Shown: piece after piece, positions 8,484 to 17,011 of the stretch | Position numbering within the stretch: the first letter of the stretch is position 1 | Layout: every line of letters begins with the position of its first letter | Assembly (NCBI GenBank): GCA_017461725.1 | Contig: JAFTXG010000022.1 | Span: 62,001 to 126,000 of the forward strand | Direction: 5' to 3' | Origin: Lachnospiraceae bacterium | GTDB lineage: Bacteria; Bacillota; Clostridia; Lachnospirales; Lachnospiraceae | DNA: 64,000 nucleotides | Made by a program: the position numbers and the translations under genes | Notes under the pieces: generated by a model | What the model saw: the letters and a program-made list of their open reading frames with translations, nothing else | Databases searched by the model: none | What the model was told of the DNA's origin: nothing

Positions 8484-9161
8484 ATGGCTAAGAGAGTACT
8501 GGTAGTTGATGATGAGAAATTGATCGTGAAGGGGATTCAGTTCAGTCTGATTCAGGATGGATATGAGGTGGATTGTGCTTACGATGGTATCGAGGCGATG
8601 GAGCTGGCAAAGGCGAAGGAGTACGACGTGATCCTGCTGGATCTGATGCTGCCGGGGCTCGACGGCCTGACGGTGTGCCAGCAGGTGCGCAGCTTCTCTG
8701 ATGTGCCGATTATTATGCTGACGGCGAAGGACGGCGACATGGATAAAATTCTGGGCTTGGATAACGGTGCTGATGACTATATTACCAAGCCGTTTAATAT
8801 TCTTGAGGTCAAGGCCCGCATCAAGGCGATTCTGCGCCGAAACGGAAAGGGCGGCGGTGTCAATACCATGAGAGTGAAGGATATTGTTCTCGACCGCGAG
8901 AGCCGCAGAGCTTTCCTTTCGGACAACGAGATCAGTCTGACGACTAAGGAGTTTGATTTGCTTGAACTGCTTCTGACAAACCCGGGAAAGGTGTACAGCA
9001 GAGAAAAGCTGCTGAATATTGTCTGGGGATATGAGTATCCCGGTGATGTGCGCACGGTGGATGTTCATGTGCGAAGACTGAGAGAGAAGGTTGAGGCAAA
9101 TCCGGCAGACCCCGAGTATGTATACACCAAATGGGGCGTGGGATATTACTTTAAGGGCTGA
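8484..9161 (+). CDS. OmpR/PhoB-family response regulator
   Basis: The receiver domain (residues 4-117) has the acidic pair Asp9-Asp10, the phosphorylation site Asp53 in VILLDLMLPG, Thr in IMLTAKD and Lys in YITKPFN. The winged-helix DNA-binding domain (about 130-225) ends in the usual VDVHVRRLREK and TKWGVGYYFKG. Two ATGs stand in tandem at 8481 and 8484; the second has better spacing (five bases) from AGGGAGG. It is followed by its kinase 66 bases on. The pair sits between the comEA-like gene and comEC and so may control this block, but the signal is unknown. Confidence 0.93.
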   Translation: MAKRVLVVDDEKLIVKGIQFSLIQDGYEVDCAYDGIEAMELAKAKEYDVILLDLMLPGLDGLTVCQQVRSFSDVPIIMLTAKDGDMDKILGLDNGADDYITKPFNILEVKARIKAILRRNGKGGGVNTMRVKDIVLDRESRRAFLSDNEISLTTKEFDLLELLLTNPGKVYSREKLLNIVWGYEYPGDVRTVDVHVRRLREKVEANPADPEYVYTKWGVGYYFKG

Positions 9162-9227
9162 TCGGCAGTGGTCCATGTGCGGTCGGCCGGGCTGCACCGA
9201 TGCGGCGAGATATAAAGGAGCGATAAA

Positions 9228-10694
9228 ATGGAAGGAGAGGGCAGGATGGAATCGGAAACACCAAAAGCGAAAAAATTCAAAATTAAGAAAAGTCTTCAGG
9301 CCTGCCTGTTTGTTCTGTTTATTCTGATCGGACTGGTTCCCATGCTGGTGGTTAATGGATTGACTGAAAGGACGACATATCAGGCACTGATTAATGAACA
9401 TACTGCGGAGGTACAGAGCCAGTGTGTTATGATGGCAAATCAGCTGACCAAGGGAAATTACCTGGGAAATCTGGGCGATTCCGCGGTGGAGGCTGAGCTG
9501 GAGATGCTGGCCGGTGTCTATGATGCGCGTATTTTGGTTATCAACAGCAATTATGTGGTGGTGAAGGATACGTTTGCACTGGCGGAGGGGCGGACCAGTA
9601 TTTCCGATACGGTTTTTGCCTGCTTTGCCGGAACTTCTACCATAGAGACGGATGACGAAAATGACTATATTGTATTCACCCGGCCGATCTACAATGTGGA
9701 CGGTTCGGTGATCAATGGCGTGCTGCTGATGTCCGTGTCCATCGGGCAGATCCAGGAGACCGTGGATTCGCTGGGGTGGAAGACGCAGCTGTTGGAGCTG
9801 ATGTGGATTATCATTTTGGTGATCATCGCGGCGGTGCTGTCCCGTGTAATGGTGATTCCGCTGTATAAGCTGGCGGTGACCTTTAACCATATGGCCATCG
9901 GAGATGTGGCTCCGGAGATGGCCACAGTGTCGGTTGATGATTACCAGGAGACCGCACTGATCTCCGAGGCGTACAATAAAACCGCGAACCGGCTCCGTAT
10001 TCTGGATGAGTCCAGACAGGAGTTTGTCTCCAATGTGTCCCATGAGCTGAAAACTCCTCTGGCATCCATCCGTGTGCTGGCAGATTCCCTGCTTTCGGCG
10101 GATAATGTTCCGGCGGAGCTGTACCGGGAGTTTATGGAGGACATTTCTGCCAGTGTGGACAGAGAACAGCAGATTATCGACGATCTGCTCACACTGGTAA
10201 AGATCGATCGCACCAGCGGGGAACTGAATATCACACAGGAAAATGTAAATGATCTGATTGAGAGTACCATGAAGGAGCTGCTCCCCATTGCTGAGCAAAA
10301 AAATGTGGAGCTGGTTCTGGAAAGCTTCCGGCCGGTGGTGGCGGAGATCGACCGGCTGAAGATGTCGCTGGCGATTTCCAATCTGATCGAAAATGCGATC
10401 AAGTATAACAATGAGGGTGGATGGGTTCGTGTTTCACTGAATGCGGATCACAAGTTCTTCTATATTAAGGTTGCGGACAATGGTATCGGAATCCCTGAGG
10501 AGTGTCAGGAGCATGTGTTTTCCCGATTCTACCGTGTGGATAAGGCCAGAAGCCGTGAGACCGGAGGCACCGGTCTGGGGTTGGCGATTACGCAGAGTGT
10601 GATCATGTCCCACCACGGGGCGATTCGTCTGCAAAGCAAGGAAAATGTGGGATCCACGTTTACGGTGCGCGTACCGCTGATGTATATTTCATAG
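9228..10694 (+). CDS. Sensor histidine kinase
   Basis: The 488-residue membrane kinase has a transmembrane helix at about residues 25-47 and an extracytoplasmic sensor (about 48-185). A second helix lies at about 188-208, followed by a HAMP linker. The HisKA dimerisation helix carries VSHELKTPL with the phosphoacceptor His272. The ATPase domain shows the N box (SNLIENAIKYN), G1 (VADNGIGIP) and G2 (GGTGLGLAIT). AAAGGAG lies seven bases before the ATG. It is the evident partner of the regulator immediately upstream. Its stop overlaps the ribosome site of the next gene, so expression is likely coupled with the GerMN lipoprotein, which may modulate sensing. Confidence 0.92.
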   Translation: MEGEGRMESETPKAKKFKIKKSLQACLFVLFILIGLVPMLVVNGLTERTTYQALINEHTAEVQSQCVMMANQLTKGNYLGNLGDSAVEAELEMLAGVYDARILVINSNYVVVKDTFALAEGRTSISDTVFACFAGTSTIETDDENDYIVFTRPIYNVDGSVINGVLLMSVSIGQIQETVDSLGWKTQLLELMWIIILVIIAAVLSRVMVIPLYKLAVTFNHMAIGDVAPEMATVSVDDYQETALISEAYNKTANRLRILDESRQEFVSNVSHELKTPLASIRVLADSLLSADNVPAELYREFMEDISASVDREQQIIDDLLTLVKIDRTSGELNITQENVNDLIESTMKELLPIAEQKNVELVLESFRPVVAEIDRLKMSLAISNLIENAIKYNNEGGWVRVSLNADHKFFYIKVADNGIGIPEECQEHVFSRFYRVDKARSRETGGTGLGLAITQSVIMSHHGAIRLQSKENVGSTFTVRVPLMYIS

Positions 10695-10705
10695 GAGGTG
10701 GAGAG

Positions 10706-11650
10706 ATGCAAACGGCACGAAAATTTGTAATGGTCTTTGCGGCCCTCTGCCTGCTGATATGCTTGTGGGGCTGCAGCACAGGACCCTCTGAAGTGGTTGA
10801 TGACGATACGTATGTGCTTTACTACACCACGAGCAATCGGCTCGCCCTGACGACGGAGAATCATGAGGTAAAGGGCTCATCGGTGCAGGAGATGGGATTT
10901 AATATGCTGTCGCAGATGCAGACACCGGAGACGGTGGGAAATTATTCGCTGTTTTCCATCAGCGGTCTGGTGAACCGTGTTGCGCAGGAGGGAGATAACC
11001 TGATCAGTGTTTATATGACGGAGAATTATAAACAGCTCAGTGTCTCCGATGAGGTATTACTGCGGGCGGGGATTGTCAAGGCGCTGATTCAGCTGGATGG
11101 GATCGAATATGTGTCCATCTATGTCAATGAGCAGCCTCTGACCGATTCGCTGGGAAATGCAGTGGGCATCATGTCGGCTAATTCGTTCCTGGATTCCAAA
11201 GGTGAGAATCTGAGTAACTATCAGCAGGTGACGCTGACGGTCTATTACGGAGATGAGACCGGCAGCAGGCTGGTTGAGACAGAGCGTGAGTCTACCATCA
11301 GCAGCAGTTTTTCTGTGGAGCGGCAGGTGGTAAATGCGCTGCTTGAGGGACCGGAGGACAGCGGTTTGCTGCCGACGATGCCCAGCGGGACAGGCTTGAT
11401 CGGTGTCTCGGTAAAGGATAAGATCTGCTACGTAAATTTCGATAAGAACTTCCTGACCGGGGACCTGGCGGCAAATCCCTATGTGACAATCTATTCACTG
11501 GTCAATTCGTTGACCGAGTTGTCAAATATCAGTAAAGTGCAGATCATGGTCGATGGTGATTCGTCGGCCAAGTTCAGAGAGATTATTCCGCTGAATGCGC
11601 CCTTTGAGCGAAATCTGGACTACAATGTGACTGGAGGTAGAACAAAATAA
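10706..11650 (+). CDS. GerMN-domain lipoprotein
   Basis: The 314-residue product starts with a lipoprotein signal ending LWGCS (lipidated Cys about residue 23). Two copies of the GerMN fold follow. The first is at about 50-160 (ending YVSIYVNEQPL), the second at about 185-305 (VERQVVNALLEGPEDSGLLP, then VKDKICYVNFDKNFL). GerM proteins act in spore formation and germination in Bacillus. Related lipoproteins such as LpqB in actinobacteria accompany a two-component system and modulate its kinase. The same arrangement here, directly after a sensor kinase, suggests that second role (inference). A GGAGGTGG site precedes the ATG. The stop codon TAA overlaps the proposed ATA start of comEC. Confidence 0.88.
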   Translation: MQTARKFVMVFAALCLLICLWGCSTGPSEVVDDDTYVLYYTTSNRLALTTENHEVKGSSVQEMGFNMLSQMQTPETVGNYSLFSISGLVNRVAQEGDNLISVYMTENYKQLSVSDEVLLRAGIVKALIQLDGIEYVSIYVNEQPLTDSLGNAVGIMSANSFLDSKGENLSNYQQVTLTVYYGDETGSRLVETERESTISSSFSVERQVVNALLEGPEDSGLLPTMPSGTGLIGVSVKDKICYVNFDKNFLTGDLAANPYVTIYSLVNSLTELSNISKVQIMVDGDSSAKFREIIPLNAPFERNLDYNVTGGRTK

Positions 11651-14304
11651 AAAGACCGTTATGTTGGCTGGCGGGAGCGTTTGTACTTGGAGAGGTGCTG
11701 TGCCTGAGCCAATGGTCGATAGGGGTGGTATTGCCGATTGGAGCGGCAGTACTCCTTGGATTGTGGAAAATGATGATTGACCGACAGTGTTGGCTCTGGC
11801 TGGCACTGCCGGTTTTCTTTTTCTGCGGATATGGGTGCTGTGGGCATACAGTGGACCGGCAGGCGGCGGAGAAGGAACTCTGCTCACGAGGGGCTGATGT
11901 GATAGCGGTGCCGGAGTGTTCTGGCGAGGCAGAGCCGGAGAAAAGTGAGGCAAAAAAGAATAATCTGACTGAAGTACAGAATGTCACCGCAGAAGGTCGT
12001 GTTGTAAAGATGACCCAGCGGGAGATGCGCAGGGAATTTCTGTTGGAGGATGTCATCTTGATGTTTGGGGGGGCAGCGTCAGGGAAAAACACAGAAAAAT
12101 CAGAGCTTTGCGCCGAAGGTGACGATGGTGTTGCTGCGGCGGGGGTCGAAATCGGGAGAGTGTTGATTTATCTGCCGGTTACCTTTCCGGCTATCGAGGG
12201 GGATCGCATTCGGGTTGTCGGGATACTTCAGCTCTTTGAGCACCCCACAAACCCGGGACAGTTTGATTACGCTGCGTATCAGGCATCTCTGGGCGTGAAC
12301 CTTTTGCTGAACGGCAGCAGCGGACAGATCATCGTGAAGGGAGAGCGACCGGCAGACGGCTGGTTGGGAAGCTTGAGACGTTATCTGGCGGATGTGTTGG
12401 TCCGGACCGGCGGCGAGAGCGGAGGAACCATGGCCGCGCTTGTGCTGGGAGATAAGACCTGGCTGCCGGATGAGCGGTATCAGCTTTATCTGGACAGCGG
12501 TATCGGGCATATTCTGACATTGAGTGGCCTGCATCTCTCTCTCTTTGGCGTGGGGCTTTACCGTGTTTTGCGCAAACGGCTGACTCTTCCTCAGTGGCCG
12601 GCGGCTGTGTTGATGGCGATAGGGATCTGTGCCTATGTCAGTCTGATCGGAGGAGGGATATCAGCATCCAGAGCGGCGATCGCGCTGATCGTCAGTCTGC
12701 TGGGAGGATGTCTGGGGAAAACCTACGATTCACTGTCGGCAGCTGCCCTGGGAATGATCATGGTCTTATTCGAATATCCGCTTCAGATTGCCAGACCGTC
12801 CTTCTGGCTGTCCTTTGGAGCAGTGTTTGCCATGGGCGGATTTCTTCCGGCACTGAGCCAGTGGATGAAACCAAAGGGAATGTGCGGGAAATGGTTGAAG
12901 CTGTTATTGCCTCCGCTGGTGATCCAGCTGGCATTGATGCCGGTGACGGCAGTTAATCAATACACATTGCAGACCTACAGTGTGCTGCTGAATCTCATCG
13001 TAGTGCCCATGATGGGACCGCTGCTGGGGGGAAGTATCGCGGTACTGATGGTTGGGATGGTTCATCCGCAGCTGGCAGGGCTCCTGGCGGTTCCGGTGAA
13101 TCTGGCATTTAATTTAATCGACCGGCTCTGCCGTTTCAGTTTGGAGCTGCTGGGGAGTGTAGTGGCGGTGGGCCGTCCGTCCACGGGAAGTCTGCTCATC
13201 TATGGAGTGATTCTTGGCGGCTTTATTGTTTATCTGTACAGGCGGAATCGACTGGACTGGGAGGCGATGGAGACAGCAGAGTATACCGAGGAGCCAGTTG
13301 GTGCGGAAACAAGTGGCAGCGAAAATGAAGGAACAGTTAACGGTTTGAGGGCGGTTGTGCCAAGAACAATGGCAGTACAGAGTCGAAAGTCCGATTTGCG
13401 AAATAAGAGTCGACGAAGTGGTCGAAAATGTGGAAAACGGTGGGCGGTACTGCTGATCACAGCGACAGTATTGTCTGCGGTGCTGGCACTGGATCTGGGC
13501 GGACGTCAGCTTTCCATCACGTTTCTTGATGTGGGGCAGGGGGACTGTATTGTTATCGAGACGCCCAATGGAACCTCCATTATGGTGGATGGAGGCAGTA
13601 CCTCCGAGAGCAGGGTGGGAGAATACCGCATTCGTCCCTATCTGGAGTGGGCAGGCATTGACCGACTGGATTATGTGATCGTGACACATCTGGATGAGGA
13701 TCATGTCAACGGGGTGGAGGAACTGTTGGAAGATGGTTTTCCCATAGGAACAGTTTTGATTTCGGCGGCAACGACGGATAGAGGAGAAGTGGAGGAGTTG
13801 TACACGATTGTGGATAAAAATCGAACTGAAATGGTGGAAATATCGTTTGGAGATCGGCTATTATGTGGAAAAGTGGAGATTGAGTGCGTTTCGCCACAGA
13901 GGGAAGGCATTCCCGCTTCGGAAAATGAGGCATCGGTGGTGCTGCGGCTGACCTATGGTGATTTTTCCTGCCTTCTGACTGGGGACATCGAAGGAAAGGG
14001 AGAGGAGATACTGGAGGAACACCTCGCTGTACAGTCGGAAAGCAGCAAATCGGAGGTCACATTACTGAAGGTGGCCCATCACGGGTCGAAATACTCTACT
14101 TCCGAGTCTTTTTTAAAGCTGACCGACCCGGTGGCTGCGGTAATTTCCTGTGGGGCCGATAATTCCTATGGTCATCCCCATGAGGAGCTGCTGGGGAGAC
14201 TGGAGGATGCAGGGTGCGATATTTATTGTACGGCGGACTGCGGGGCGGTGTTGGTGAAAACCGATGGGAAAAGGTGGAGCATCGTGGGGTACCGCGCTGA
14301 CTGA
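11647..14304 (+). CDS. comEC: DNA internalization-related competence protein ComEC/Rec2
   Basis: ComEC is the membrane channel that passes single-stranded DNA into the cytosol during transformation. The protein has N-terminal hydrophobic helices and a DUF4131-type region, then the multi-helix Competence domain (about residues 250-530, with GHILTLSGLHLSLFG). A C-terminal metallo-beta-lactamase domain follows, showing LDVGQGDCIVI, THLDEDHVNG and KVAHHGSKYSTSESF. Start choice is unusual. The best-placed codon is ATA at 11647, nine bases after GGAGG and overlapping the upstream stop as ATAA. It gives IKRPLCWLAGAFVLGEVL, like normal ComEC N-termini. The first conventional codon is GTG at 11695, which has no well-spaced ribosome site. 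The intact length (885 residues from ATA) argues for a functional gene. Confidence 0.9.
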   Translation: MKRPLCWLAGAFVLGEVLCLSQWSIGVVLPIGAAVLLGLWKMMIDRQCWLWLALPVFFFCGYGCCGHTVDRQAAEKELCSRGADVIAVPECSGEAEPEKSEAKKNNLTEVQNVTAEGRVVKMTQREMRREFLLEDVILMFGGAASGKNTEKSELCAEGDDGVAAAGVEIGRVLIYLPVTFPAIEGDRIRVVGILQLFEHPTNPGQFDYAAYQASLGVNLLLNGSSGQIIVKGERPADGWLGSLRRYLADVLVRTGGESGGTMAALVLGDKTWLPDERYQLYLDSGIGHILTLSGLHLSLFGVGLYRVLRKRLTLPQWPAAVLMAIGICAYVSLIGGGISASRAAIALIVSLLGGCLGKTYDSLSAAALGMIMVLFEYPLQIARPSFWLSFGAVFAMGGFLPALSQWMKPKGMCGKWLKLLLPPLVIQLALMPVTAVNQYTLQTYSVLLNLIVVPMMGPLLGGSIAVLMVGMVHPQLAGLLAVPVNLAFNLIDRLCRFSLELLGSVVAVGRPSTGSLLIYGVILGGFIVYLYRRNRLDWEAMETAEYTEEPVGAETSGSENEGTVNGLRAVVPRTMAVQSRKSDLRNKSRRSGRKCGKRWAVLLITATVLSAVLALDLGGRQLSITFLDVGQGDCIVIETPNGTSIMVDGGSTSESRVGEYRIRPYLEWAGIDRLDYVIVTHLDEDHVNGVEELLEDGFPIGTVLISAATTDRGEVEELYTIVDKNRTEMVEISFGDRLLCGKVEIECVSPQREGIPASENEASVVLRLTYGDFSCLLTGDIEGKGEEILEEHLAVQSESSKSEVTLLKVAHHGSKYSTSESFLKLTDPVAAVISCGADNSYGHPHEELLGRLEDAGCDIYCTADCGAVLVKTDGKRWSIVGYRAD

Positions 14305-14395
14305 TGGGATGAAGTGGAGTCATCAGGGGAAACTTGGAGGACAGTGGGACATGGTGGTGGATCACGGTGTATTGTGGAGAATAATGGGGAAACGG

Positions 14396-14425
14396 TTGAT
14401 ATTAAGGAGGCGGGTGTGATATAGT
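14396..14425 (+). promoter_or_regulatory. Promoter of the beta-galactosidase gene
   Basis: TTGATA at 14396-14401 and TATAGT at 14420-14425 are 18 bases apart, about 42 bases before the start codon. The galactose-regulon element found at 29067 and 32981 is not present here. Confidence 0.55.
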
Positions 14426-14467
14426 ATATTTCAGAATACCGATGATAGCGTACAAGAGGAGAAAACC

Positions 14468-16957
14468 ATGCGCAATATACTTAACCTGAACGAAGACTGG
14501 ACATTTTTAAAAGGAGTGACCGAAATCTCGTCCATCCCCGGAACCGGCGAGCTGGTCAGTCTGCCCCACACCTGGAACGATCTGGACGGTCAGGACGGCG
14601 GTAACGATTATTTTCGCGGTGCCTGCAGCTATGTCAGAAAATTCGGCAAAGATGAGCTTCCGGCGGCGGAGCGGTATTATCTGGAGATCCGCGGAGCTAA
14701 CTCCTCCGCAGATGTATATGTGAACGGTAAACATCTGGCCCATCATGACGGCGGATATTCCACCTGGAGAGTGGAGCTGACAGAGATACTTGCGTCAACC
14801 GAGGCGCCGGAGGCAGAGCAGACGCGGCCGAGTGCCGGAGAAAAATCTGAGACAGGGCAGAACGATGAGTTTGTTCTGTCTGTCGTGGTGGATAATGCGC
14901 CCAACGACGCGGTCTATCCCCAGACGGCAGACTTCACCTTCTACGGCGGACTGTACCGTGACGTGAGACTGATCGCAGTTCCGAAGACACACTTTGATCT
15001 GGATTATTTCGGCGGCGAGGGACTGAAGATCACTCCGGTGATGGACGGTGATGATGCCAACGTGGAGGTAGAGGTATTTGTATCTGATCTTCAGAGAGGA
15101 GATCAGATTGTGTATACGGTGTTTGACGCGGAAGGAAATCGGGTTGCGGAGGCGAGCTCTGACAGTGGAGTGTCAGAGGAAATGGCTGATCACTGTTCTG
15201 ACATCGGAGGGGCAGTGGAAGCGGTGAGCAAAGCCGGCGAAAACAGTGTGTCCAATCGTGACGGTGTGAGCACAGCGATGGTTAATTTTACCATCAAAAA
15301 TGCCCACCGCTGGGATGGCCGCAGAGACCCTTATCTGTATTCCGTCAAAGCGGCGATCATCCGTGGCGAGGAGGCGATCGACAGTGTTTCTGCGCGCTTT
15401 GGCTGCAGAAGCTTTGTGATTGATCCGGAGCGGGGATTCATCTTAAACGGCAGGGAGTACCCACTCCACGGTGTTTCCCGCCATCAGGACCGCTTGGGGA
15501 TCGGAAATGCGCTCCTTCCTGAGCACCACCGTGAGGACATGGACCTGATCTGCGAGGTGGGTGCCAATACCATCCGTCTGGCTCATTACCAGCACGACCA
15601 GTATTTCTACGACCTCTGTGATGAGCGGGGTATGATCATCTGGGCTGAGATCCCCTACATCTCCAATCATCTGTCCGCGGCTAACGACAATGCAGTCTCC
15701 CAGATGAAGGAGCTGATTGTCCAGAATTACAATCATCCTTCCATCGTTGTCTGGGGGCTCTCCAACGAGATCACCATGGGCGGCGCGAAGGACCCCGATC
15801 TGCTTCGCATGCATTATCTTCTCAACGATCTGGTCCACCACATGGATAAGACCCGCCCTACGGTTATGGCCTGCCTGTCCATGTGCGGCATCGACGAGGA
15901 GTATGTACATATCCCCGATGTGGTCTCCTACAATCATTACTTTGGCTGGTATGGCGGTGACACCTCCATGAACGGCCCTTGGTTTGACAAGTTCCACGCC
16001 AAGTACCCGAACAAGGCCATCGGTGTCAGCGAGTACGGCTGCGAGGCGTTGAACTGGCACACATCAACCCCCACCCAGGGTGATTACACCGAGGAGTATC
16101 AGGCTTATTATCACGAGGAGCTGATCAAGCAGCTGTTCACCCGCCCCTACATTTGGGCGACCCACGTGTGGAATATGTTTGACTTCGGCGCAGATGCCAG
16201 AGCCGAGGGTGGCGAGAACGGACAGAACCATAAGGGTCTGGTTACCATGGACAGAAAGTATAAGAAGGATTCCTTCTACGCCTACAAGGCGTGGCTGTCC
16301 GACGAGCCCTTTGTCCACCTCTGCGGCAAGCGCTACATTGACCGGGTGGAGGAGGTGACCAAGGTGACCGTCTACTCCAATCTGCCGGAGGTGGAGCTGT
16401 TTGCTAATGGTGTCAGCGTGGGCAGGCAGACGGCTGAGGATCATTTCTTCTACTTCAATGTAAAGAACGAGGGTGAGACTACCCTGACTGCTGTTGCCGG
16501 AGAGCACCGCGACGAGGGTGTGATCCGCAAGGTGGACGCCATGAACGAGGACTACATCCTGAAAGAGAAGGGCGCTGTTCTCAACTGGTTTGATATCACC
16601 GCGCCGGAGGGACGATTCTCTCTCAATGATAAGTTGGGCGATATCATGGGCACGTTCGGCGGCAAGCTATGGTTTTTGCGCCTGGGGCTGCTGCTGAAGA
16701 AAAAGATGAGCGAGCGGGATGCAGCCAACAAAAAGCTGGCGGAAGGCAAAGCACAGTCAGAAGGTAAGGACAGCGCAGCGAAAAAGAGCGGCGGATTCAG
16801 CAATATGACCATCTCCAAAGACATGATCCAGATGATGGGAGGATTTACCGTGATTCGACTGACCGGAATGGTGGGCATGATCAATATCAGCTTCACCAAG
16901 GGAGAACTGCTGAAGCTGAACGCACAGCTTAACCGGATCAGAAAACCCGGAAAATGA
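14468..16957 (+). CDS. Glycoside hydrolase family 2 beta-galactosidase
   Basis: The 829-residue protein has the GH2 order: sugar-binding jelly-roll (about 1-190, with SLPHTWNDLDGQDGGNDYFRG), immunoglobulin-like domain (about 195-330) and TIM barrel (about 335-640). The acid/base is Glu434 in WGLSNE and the nucleophile is Glu522 in GVSEYGCEA. A C-terminal extension of about 170 residues contains a Lys/Ala/Glu/Ser-rich stretch near 740-780 and ends in a small hydrophobic segment. There is no signal peptide, so it should act in the cytosol on imported oligosaccharide. Beta-galactosidase is the usual activity, but some close GH2 members are beta-glucuronidases. AGAGGAG precedes the ATG. The phosphoesterase gene follows after 54 bases. 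Confidence 0.88.
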   Translation: MRNILNLNEDWTFLKGVTEISSIPGTGELVSLPHTWNDLDGQDGGNDYFRGACSYVRKFGKDELPAAERYYLEIRGANSSADVYVNGKHLAHHDGGYSTWRVELTEILASTEAPEAEQTRPSAGEKSETGQNDEFVLSVVVDNAPNDAVYPQTADFTFYGGLYRDVRLIAVPKTHFDLDYFGGEGLKITPVMDGDDANVEVEVFVSDLQRGDQIVYTVFDAEGNRVAEASSDSGVSEEMADHCSDIGGAVEAVSKAGENSVSNRDGVSTAMVNFTIKNAHRWDGRRDPYLYSVKAAIIRGEEAIDSVSARFGCRSFVIDPERGFILNGREYPLHGVSRHQDRLGIGNALLPEHHREDMDLICEVGANTIRLAHYQHDQYFYDLCDERGMIIWAEIPYISNHLSAANDNAVSQMKELIVQNYNHPSIVVWGLSNEITMGGAKDPDLLRMHYLLNDLVHHMDKTRPTVMACLSMCGIDEEYVHIPDVVSYNHYFGWYGGDTSMNGPWFDKFHAKYPNKAIGVSEYGCEALNWHTSTPTQGDYTEEYQAYYHEELIKQLFTRPYIWATHVWNMFDFGADARAEGGENGQNHKGLVTMDRKYKKDSFYAYKAWLSDEPFVHLCGKRYIDRVEEVTKVTVYSNLPEVELFANGVSVGRQTAEDHFFYFNVKNEGETTLTAVAGEHRDEGVIRKVDAMNEDYILKEKGAVLNWFDITAPEGRFSLNDKLGDIMGTFGGKLWFLRLGLLLKKKMSERDAANKKLAEGKAQSEGKDSAAKKSGGFSNMTISKDMIQMMGGFTVIRLTGMVGMINISFTKGELLKLNAQLNRIRKPGK

Positions 16958-17011
16958 GTCGGAAGATCAAATGGAAAAATTACGTTTATGAAATATAAGG
17001 AGCAGCTGATT

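Noticed and set aside
8406-10298. A 630-codon open frame on the minus strand.
   Set aside because: It lies antisense to a response regulator and histidine kinase with complete motifs, has low-complexity His/Gln/Leu composition, and no ribosome site.
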